From: Pectobacterium peruviense
GTDB taxonomy: Bacteria > Pseudomonadota > Gammaproteobacteria > Enterobacterales > Enterobacteriaceae
Assembly: GCF_002847345.1 (NCBI RefSeq)
Contig: NZ_LXFV01000036.1
Coordinates: forward strand, 1-38,422
Direction: 5' to 3'
DNA length: 38,422 nt
A program made the position numbers and the translations under genes. The notes beneath the pieces were generated by a model. The model was not told the origin of the DNA and made no database searches. It worked only from the letters and a program-made list of their open reading frames with translations. This document shows, in pieces, positions 32,827-38,422 of the stretch (the stretch's first letter is position 1; each line of letters begins with the position of its first letter).

Positions 32827-34332
32827 ATGCAACCTTTACTGCAACTACAAGGCATCACGAAATCTTTTCCCGGCGTTAAAGCGCTTTCCGGTGCGGCACT
32901 CAATGTTTATCCGGGAAAAGTGATGGCGCTGGTGGGCGAGAACGGTGCGGGCAAGTCCACCATGATGAAAGTCCTGACCGGGATCTATCGTAAAGATGCC
33001 GGCAGTATCCATTTTTTAGGACAAGAGGTGGATTTCAACGGGCCGAAAGCGTCTCAGGAAGCAGGTATCGGTATTATTCATCAGGAACTTAACCTGATTC
33101 CCCAGCTCACGATTGCCGAGAATATCTTCCTCGGTCGTGAATTTACCAACCGTTTCGGTCGTATCGACTGGAATAAGATGTATGCGGAAGCCGATAAACT
33201 GCTGAAGCGCCTTAATCTGCGCTATGACAGCCGCCGTATGGTGGGGGATTTATCGATTGGCGATCAGCAAATGGTGGAAATTGCCAAGGTGCTGAGCTTT
33301 GAATCCAAAGTCATCATCATGGATGAACCTACTGATGCCCTGACGGATACCGAAACGGCTTCGTTATTCAGCGTGATCAAAGAGCTGCAATCTCAGGGAT
33401 GCGGCATTGTCTATATTTCCCACCGCCTGAAAGAAATCTTTGAAATCTGCGATGACATTACCGTTTTCCGCGATGGTCAGTTTATCGGCGAACGCCCGGT
33501 GAGCGACTTGGAGGAAGACACGCTGATTGAAATGATGGTGGGCCGCAAGCTGGAAGATCAGTACCCGCGCTCGAATAAAGCGCCGGGAGAGGTTCGCCTC
33601 AACGTGCAGAACCTGTCTGGGCCGGGCGTTGACAGCGTCAGCTTTACCGTACGTAAAGGTGAGATTCTGGGCGTTGCAGGGTTGATGGGCGCAGGCCGTA
33701 CTGAACTGATGAAGATTCTCTACGGCGCACTGCCACGAACGGGCGGCAATGTAACGCTTGATGGCCGCGACGTGGTGACGCGTAAACCGCAGGATGGCTT
33801 GGCGAACGGCATCGTTTACATTTCTGAAGACCGTAAGCGTGATGGTCTGGTTTTGGGCATGTCGGTAAAAGAAAATATGTCGTTAACCGCACTGCGCTAT
33901 TTCAGCCATGCGGGCGGTCGTCTCAAGCACGCCGAAGAGCAACTGACGGTCGCCGACTTTATTCGCCTGTTCAACGTTAAAACGCCTTCAATGGAACAGC
34001 CTATTGGCCTGCTTTCCGGTGGCAATCAGCAAAAAGTAGCGATTGCCCGTGGCCTGATGACGCGCCCCAATGTTTTGATCCTCGATGAACCGACGCGTGG
34101 TGTTGACGTCGGGGCGAAAAAAGAAATTTACCAGTTAATCAATCAATTCAAAGAAGAAGGGCTGAGCATCATATTGGTGTCATCCGAAATGCCCGAAGTC
34201 TTGGGAATGAGCGATCGCATCATCGTGATGCACGAAGGGCGCTTGAGCGGTGATTTCCCGATTGAGCAAGCAACCCAGGAAGCACTGATGGCTGCGGCCG
34301 TTGGTAAGCAATACGGCGCAAAGCAGGAGTAA
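32827..34332 (+). CDS. rbsA: RbsA, ribose ABC transporter ATPase
   Basis: RbsA powers ribose import by RbsABC. The 501 residues (E. coli 501) hold two ABC cassettes fused. The first has Walker [10 protein letters not shown] at 37-45, a variant signature LSIGDQQM and [13 protein letters not shown]. The second has the changed P-loop LMGAGRTEL, signature LSGGNQQK and [13 protein letters not shown]. Degenerate motifs of this kind are normal in sugar-importer ATPases. It ends seven bases before rbsC. Confidence 0.97.
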   Translation: MQPLLQLQGITKSFPGVKALSGAALNVYPGKVMALVGENGAGKSTMMKVLTGIYRKDAGSIHFLGQEVDFNGPKASQEAGIGIIHQELNLIPQLTIAENIFLGREFTNRFGRIDWNKMYAEADKLLKRLNLRYDSRRMVGDLSIGDQQMVEIAKVLSFESKVIIMDEPTDALTDTETASLFSVIKELQSQGCGIVYISHRLKEIFEICDDITVFRDGQFIGERPVSDLEEDTLIEMMVGRKLEDQYPRSNKAPGEVRLNVQNLSGPGVDSVSFTVRKGEILGVAGLMGAGRTELMKILYGALPRTGGNVTLDGRDVVTRKPQDGLANGIVYISEDRKRDGLVLGMSVKENMSLTALRYFSHAGGRLKHAEEQLTVADFIRLFNVKTPSMEQPIGLLSGGNQQKVAIARGLMTRPNVLILDEPTRGVDVGAKKEIYQLINQFKEEGLSIILVSSEMPEVLGMSDRIIVMHEGRLSGDFPIEQATQEALMAAAVGKQYGAKQE

Positions 34333-34339
34333 GTCAGAC

Positions 34340-35308
34340 ATGAGTTCTCAATCTATCGCGGCAAAACGCTGGTTCAGCAAAGAGTGGTTACTGGAGCAGA
34401 AATCGCTGATCGCGCTCCTGATCCTGATTGCAGTTGTTTCCGCCCTGAGCCCTAACTTTTTCACCCTGAATAACCTGTTCAATATTCTCCAGCAGACGTC
34501 AGTGAATGCCATTATGGCCGTCGGCATGACGCTGGTGATACTGACCTCAGGAATCGATTTGTCGGTGGGTTCACTGCTGGCGCTGACGGGTGCCGTAGCG
34601 GCTTCCATCGTTGGGCTTGAAGTGAATGCGCTGGTGGCTGTGTTTGGCGCACTAGCGGTGGGTGCGCTTATTGGCGCGGGCACCGGTGTCATCGTTTCTA
34701 AAGGTAAAGTTCAGGCGTTTATCGCCACGCTGGTCATGATGCTGCTACTGCGCGGCGTGACGATGGTCTATACCAACGGTAGCCCGGTGAATACTGGCTT
34801 TTCCGACGTCGCAGATGCTTTCGGCTGGTTTGGCATTGGCCGTCCGTTGGGTATTCCGACACCAATCTGGATTATGGCTATCGTGTTCGCTGCGGCCTGG
34901 TACATGCTGCACCATACGCGTCTGGGTCGTTATATCTATGCGCTGGGTGGCAACGAGTCTGCAACCCGCTTATCCGGCATCAGCGTTGATAAAATCAAGA
35001 TTATTGTTTATTCCCTGTGTGGGCTGCTGTCTGCCCTGGCGGGAATTATTGAAGTCGCACGTTTGTCCTCTGCACAGCCTACGGCGGGCACAGGGTATGA
35101 GCTGGATGCTATCGCGGCTGTAGTATTGGGCGGCACCAGTCTGGCCGGAGGTAAAGGGCGTATCGTTGGTACGTTGATTGGCGCACTTATCCTTGGTTTC
35201 CTCAACAACGGACTGAATTTATTAGGTGTTTCTTCTTACTACCAAATGATCGTCAAAGCAGTCGTCATTTTGCTGGCGGTTCTGGTAGATAACAAAAGCA
35301 GTAAATAA
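34340..35308 (+). CDS. rbsC: RbsC, ribose ABC transporter permease
   Basis: RbsC is the membrane channel of the ribose importer, acting as a dimer. The 322 residues (E. coli 321) have about ten hydrophobic helices, the conserved SGIDLSVGSL segment and the C-terminal AVVLGGTSLAGGKG(R)IVGT permease motif. An open frame starts 13 codons earlier within rbsA, but the ATG at 34340 gives the family N-terminus and has AGGAG ten bases ahead, overlapping the rbsA stop. Confidence 0.97.
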   Translation: MSSQSIAAKRWFSKEWLLEQKSLIALLILIAVVSALSPNFFTLNNLFNILQQTSVNAIMAVGMTLVILTSGIDLSVGSLLALTGAVAASIVGLEVNALVAVFGALAVGALIGAGTGVIVSKGKVQAFIATLVMMLLLRGVTMVYTNGSPVNTGFSDVADAFGWFGIGRPLGIPTPIWIMAIVFAAAWYMLHHTRLGRYIYALGGNESATRLSGISVDKIKIIVYSLCGLLSALAGIIEVARLSSAQPTAGTGYELDAIAAVVLGGTSLAGGKGRIVGTLIGALILGFLNNGLNLLGVSSYYQMIVKAVVILLAVLVDNKSSK

Positions 35309-35333
35309 CCTTCATTCACACAGGAATTGAGTT

Positions 35334-36221
35334 ATGAATATGAAAAAGCTGGCTATTCTGGTTTCCGCTGTTGCGCTGAGCGCGACTGTCAGTGCTAATG
35401 CCTTGGCCAAAGATACGGTTGCTCTGGTGGTTTCTACGCTGAATAACCCGTTCTTTGTTTCCATGAAAGAGGGTGCGCAGAAAGAAGCTGACAAACTGGG
35501 CTATGAGCTGATTGTGCTGGATTCCCAAAATAACCCTGCGAAAGAACTGGCTAACGTTCAGGATTTGACGGTACGCGGCACCAAAGTATTGCTAATTAAC
35601 CCGACTGATTCAGATGCAGTAGGCAATGCAATCAAAATGGCCAATCAGGCAAAAATTCCTGTCATTACGCTGGATCGCGTCGCCAGCAGCGGTGAAGTGG
35701 TGAGCCACGTTGCTTCTGATAACGCCTTCGGCGGTAAAGTTGCTGGTGACTTCATTGCCAAGAAATTGGGTGAAGGTGCCAAGGTCATTCAGTTGGAAGG
35801 GATTGCCGGAACCTCTGCCGCGCGTGAGCGTGGGGCGGGTTTCATGAAATCTGCTGAGAAAAATAAATTCGCTATGCTGGCCAGCCAGCCTGCTGACTTC
35901 GATCGTACTAAAGGGTTGAACGTGATGCAGAACCTGCTGACCGCACACCCTGACGTTCAGGCTGTATTTGCTCAGAACGATGAAATGGCATTAGGCGCCC
36001 TTCGTGCACTGCAAACTGCAGGCAAAACAGATGTGCTGGTTGTCGGTTTTGACGGTACTCAGGATGGCGTGAAGGCCGTTGAGTCAGGCAAGCTGGCAGC
36101 AACAGTGGCTCAGCGCCCAGACCAGATCGGCGTAATCGGTATCGAAACGGCTGCGAAAGTGCTGAAAGGTGAAAAAACTCAGGCCATCATTCCGGTTGAC
36201 CTGAAGCTGGTAGCAAAATAA
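35334..36221 (+). CDS. rbsB: RbsB, periplasmic ribose-binding protein
   Basis: RbsB binds ribose in the periplasm for import and, in E. coli, for chemotaxis through Trg. The 295 residues (E. coli 296) start with a 25-residue signal peptide ending in NALA before KDTVALVV. Two periplasmic-binding lobes follow, with ribose-contact regions [28 protein letters not shown] and [15 protein letters not shown] lies eight bases before the first of two Mets. An ERIC element begins seven bases after its stop. Confidence 0.98.
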   Translation: MNMKKLAILVSAVALSATVSANALAKDTVALVVSTLNNPFFVSMKEGAQKEADKLGYELIVLDSQNNPAKELANVQDLTVRGTKVLLINPTDSDAVGNAIKMANQAKIPVITLDRVASSGEVVSHVASDNAFGGKVAGDFIAKKLGEGAKVIQLEGIAGTSAARERGAGFMKSAEKNKFAMLASQPADFDRTKGLNVMQNLLTAHPDVQAVFAQNDEMALGALRALQTAGKTDVLVVGFDGTQDGVKAVESGKLAATVAQRPDQIGVIGIETAAKVLKGEKTQAIIPVDLKLVAK

Positions 36222-36228
36222 TTAAAAA

Positions 36229-36355
36229 TATACCCTAAATAATTCGAGTTGCATGAAGGCGGTAACCGCACGAATCCCCAGGAGCTTACACAAGTAAGTG
36301 GCTGGGGTGAGTAAGGGCAACCAACGCACAAGCAGCTTGAAGTATGACGGGTATA
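36229..36355. repeat. ERIC element (127 bp)
   Basis: The block runs from TATACCCTAAATAATTCGAG to AAGTATGACGGGTATA and has the canonical ERIC (IRU) core GAATCCCCAGGAGCTTAC and AAGTAAGTGGCTGGGGTGA. The ends are inverted repeats (TATACCC/GGGTATA). The length is exactly 127 bp, the standard full element. It lies in the rbsB-rbsK gap, so it is transcribed with the operon and can fold into a long hairpin in the mRNA. Confidence 0.95.
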
Positions 36356-36366
36356 AAGCAGGGCTC

Positions 36367-36389
36367 GCGCCACCCGTTTGTGGTGGCGC
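36367..36389 (+). terminator. rbsB-rbsK intercistronic hairpin
   Basis: GCGCCACC (36367-36374) and GGTGGCGC (36382-36389) form a perfect 8-bp stem with a 7-nt loop, followed by ATTATTAA. It lies between the ERIC element and rbsK and may attenuate rbsKR relative to rbsB or protect the rbsB 3' end. Confidence 0.6.
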
Positions 36390-36416
36390 ATTATTAACGT
36401 AGCGGGATTCGACATA

Positions 36417-37343
36417 ATGAAAACGGGTAAGCTGGTGGTGCTGGGCAGTATTAATGCTGACCATATTCTCAATCTTGAGCAATTTCCCCGCCCGGGCGAA
36501 ACGGTGATCGGTGAGCAATATAGTGTCGCTTTCGGCGGGAAGGGCGCTAATCAGGCCGTTGCCGCTGGCCGAAGTGGTGCGGATATCGCCTTTATTGCCT
36601 GCGTCGGAGAAGATGATATCGGCTCCCGTATTTGTCAGCAGCTATCCAAGGACAATATTGATGTTTCCGCCGTTGAGGCTATCTCCGGGGAAACGACCGG
36701 CGTTGCGCTGATTTTTGTTAACGCTGAAGCTGAGAACATGATCGCGATTAACGCAGGCGCGAATGCGGCTGTGACGCCTGATTATCTTCATCGTCATCAG
36801 CAACACATTATTGATGCTTCTGCGTTGCTGATGCAGCTTGAGTCGCCGTTGGAAACTGTTATCGCCGCAGCCAAATTGGCGCATGAACACCAAACAAAGG
36901 TGATTCTTAACCCTGCCCCTGCTCGTGAACTGCCTGATGAACTGTTATCGCTGGTCGATATGATCACGCCGAATGAAACCGAAGCGCAGTTCCTGACGGG
37001 AATTACCGTTGAGACGGAAGAAGATGCCGCTCGCGCAGCACAGATTCTTCATGACAAAGGCATCGAAACGGTTCTGATTACATTGGGTAGCCGCGGCGTA
37101 TGGGTGAGTGAAAATGGTCAAGGGCAACGTATTCCAGGTTATCGCGTAAAAGCCGTGGACACGATCGCTGCCGGAGATACCTTTAATGGTGCGTTGGTTA
37201 CCGCGTTGTTGGAAAACCGGGCAATGTCTTCAGCGGTGAAATTTGCTCATGCTGCCGCAGCGATTGCGGTAACTCGCCGAGGTGCTCAACCTTCTGTCCC
37301 ATGGCGTGAAGAGATCGACGCATTTTTGCAAGCTCAGGAGTGA
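36417..37343 (+). CDS. rbsK: RbsK, ribokinase
   Basis: RbsK phosphorylates ribose to ribose-5-phosphate, feeding the pentose phosphate pathway. The 308 residues (E. coli 309) have the PfkB-family N-terminal signature VAFGGKGANQAVAAGRSG and the C-terminal DTIAAGDTFNGAL, with the anion hole and catalytic Asp. The open frame extends 13 codons upstream through the hairpin region; the ATG at 36417 matches the family start, although its ribosome site is weak. It follows the ERIC and hairpin block and precedes rbsR. Confidence 0.96.
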   Translation: MKTGKLVVLGSINADHILNLEQFPRPGETVIGEQYSVAFGGKGANQAVAAGRSGADIAFIACVGEDDIGSRICQQLSKDNIDVSAVEAISGETTGVALIFVNAEAENMIAINAGANAAVTPDYLHRHQQHIIDASALLMQLESPLETVIAAAKLAHEHQTKVILNPAPARELPDELLSLVDMITPNETEAQFLTGITVETEEDAARAAQILHDKGIETVLITLGSRGVWVSENGQGQRIPGYRVKAVDTIAAGDTFNGALVTALLENRAMSSAVKFAHAAAAIAVTRRGAQPSVPWREEIDAFLQAQE

Positions 37344-37346
37344 TCT

Positions 37347-38342
37347 TTGGCCACCATGAAAGATGTCGCCCGTTTGGCGGGCGTTTCTACTTCTACTGTA
37401 TCTCACGTCATTAATAACAATCGCTTCGTCAGCGATGCAATTCGCGAAAAGGTAATGAAGGCCGTTGAGGATCTCAACTATGCGCCGTCTGCGCTGGCTA
37501 GAAGTCTGAAAATCAATCAGACCCGTACCATCGGCATGTTGCTTACAGCCAGTAATAACCCGTTTTATGCCGAAGTGGTGCGTGGCGTTGAGCGCTGCTG
37601 TTATGAGCGGGGCTATAGCCTGATTTTGTGCAACACCGAAGGCGATCGCGACAGAATGAGTCATAGCCTTGAAACGTTGCTGCAAAAGCGGGTCGACGGC
37701 GTATTGCTGATGTGCACGGAAAGCCATCGCCCCTTGCCTGAAATGATGAGCCGCTATCCTTCTATACCTATGGTCATGATGGATTGGGCACCTTTTGAAG
37801 GCGCTATTGATGTTATTAAAGATAACTCTTTGCTCGGCGGTGAAATCGCCACCAATTACCTCATCTCTCGTGGTTATAAAAAGATAGCCTGCATTGCGGG
37901 TCCTAAAGATAAGACGACAGCCTATAACCGGCTGGAGGGCTATCGACAGGCGATGCAACTCGCTGGGCTATTTGTTCCTGCTAACTATGAAATTTTCGGT
38001 GATTTTGAATTTGAAGCCGGCTATCGCGCTATGCAGCAGTTATTAGCGCTGGAAGATAAACCTGAAGCCGTGTTCACCAGTAACGATGCAATGGCCGTCG
38101 GCGTTTATCACGCACTTTATCAGGCTGGGCTTTCAATCCCTCAAGACATGGCAGTTATTGGTTACGATGATATTGAACTGGCCCGCTATATGTCCCCACC
38201 TCTCACTACGGTTCATCAACCGAAGGATGAGCTCGGCGAATTGGCGGTTGATACACTGTTATATCGTCTGGAACACCCTAACACTGAACCTAATGTATTG
38301 GTGCTGACGCCGGAATTAATGGTACGTCAGTCCGTTCGGTAA
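37347..38342 (+). CDS. rbsR: RbsR, LacI-family ribose repressor
   Basis: RbsR represses the rbs operon until ribose is present. The 331 residues (E. coli 330) open with the LacI helix-turn-helix [20 protein letters not shown] at residues 4-23 and hinge ([13 protein letters not shown]). A ribose-binding-protein-like core follows ([41 protein letters not shown]). The start is a TTG (37347), chosen because AGGAG lies six bases ahead; the in-frame ATG three codons later would be 15 bases away. It begins three bases after the rbsK stop. Confidence 0.95.
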   Translation: MATMKDVARLAGVSTSTVSHVINNNRFVSDAIREKVMKAVEDLNYAPSALARSLKINQTRTIGMLLTASNNPFYAEVVRGVERCCYERGYSLILCNTEGDRDRMSHSLETLLQKRVDGVLLMCTESHRPLPEMMSRYPSIPMVMMDWAPFEGAIDVIKDNSLLGGEIATNYLISRGYKKIACIAGPKDKTTAYNRLEGYRQAMQLAGLFVPANYEIFGDFEFEAGYRAMQQLLALEDKPEAVFTSNDAMAVGVYHALYQAGLSIPQDMAVIGYDDIELARYMSPPLTTVHQPKDELGELAVDTLLYRLEHPNTEPNVLVLTPELMVRQSVR

Positions 38343-38422
38343 TATTTTGGCTAAGAAAACGCTGAAAAATCCGGCATAACGCTGTCTTTTACTGCGCTTT
38401 GCTGAAGAAATCCCCAGTCGGT
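38343..38422. other. Window end after rbsR
   Basis: The last 80 bp show no gene, terminator or clear repeat. A gene on the other strand may begin beyond the window, as after E. coli rbsR, but nothing here proves it. Confidence 0.4.

Noticed and set aside
36229-36355. Insertion sequence or Tn remnant in the rbs operon
   Set aside because: The block is a canonical ERIC element of exactly 127 bp, with no transposase or target-site duplication seen.
37230-37958. 242-codon minus-strand frame in rbsK/rbsR
   Set aside because: Overlaps two clear genes on the other strand and has no recognisable protein features.

Overview
The window is a stretch of enterobacterial chromosome around the replication origin, most likely from a soft-rot plant pathogen of the Pectobacterium type. 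Nearly every protein reads as a full-length, close relative of its Escherichia coli counterpart. A pectate lyase gene preceded by a KdgR-like operator points to the pectinolytic Pectobacteriaceae. I see no phage, insertion sequence, CRISPR array or rRNA/tRNA gene.

Layout, left to right. (1) 62-4829: phosphate operon pstSCAB-phoU, all on the minus strand, read from a promoter with two Pho boxes. (2) 4900-8537: a small DUF2314-like ORF or remnant, then glmS and glmU on the minus strand, for UDP-GlcNAc supply. (3) 8797-11133: pelX, an exo-acting pectate lyase on the plus strand, lying between glmU and the ATP synthase operon where E. coli has no gene. (4) 11352-18440: atpIBEFHAGDC on the minus strand, with terminator, atpE translational enhancer and a good sigma-70 promoter. 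(5) 18441-22437: a 0.6-kb AT-rich gap holding a perfect CRP-type palindrome, then rsmG, mnmG, oriC (three 13-mers, four DnaA boxes, ten GATC sites) and mioC with its own DnaA box. (6) 22459-29249: asnC/asnA divergent pair, ravA-viaA and kup. (7) 29292-32112: a hairpin-rich gap, then qseBC and the divergent gene ygiW. (8) 32248-38342: rbsDACBKR with two RbsR-type operators, a CRP-like site and a 127-bp ERIC element between rbsB and rbsK.

The genes are mostly housekeeping: phosphate uptake, cell-wall precursors, energy conversion, origin control, potassium and ribose uptake. Differences from the E. coli order are the accessory signals: pelX between atpC and glmU, and ygiW-qseBC between kup and rbsD. 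I did not find a convincing new multi-gene system. The best leads are non-coding: the CRP-type site with a class II-like promoter facing away from atpI, the folded element between kup and qseC, the hairpin repeat downstream of pelX, and the DUF2314-like ORF at the predicted Tn7 attachment point.
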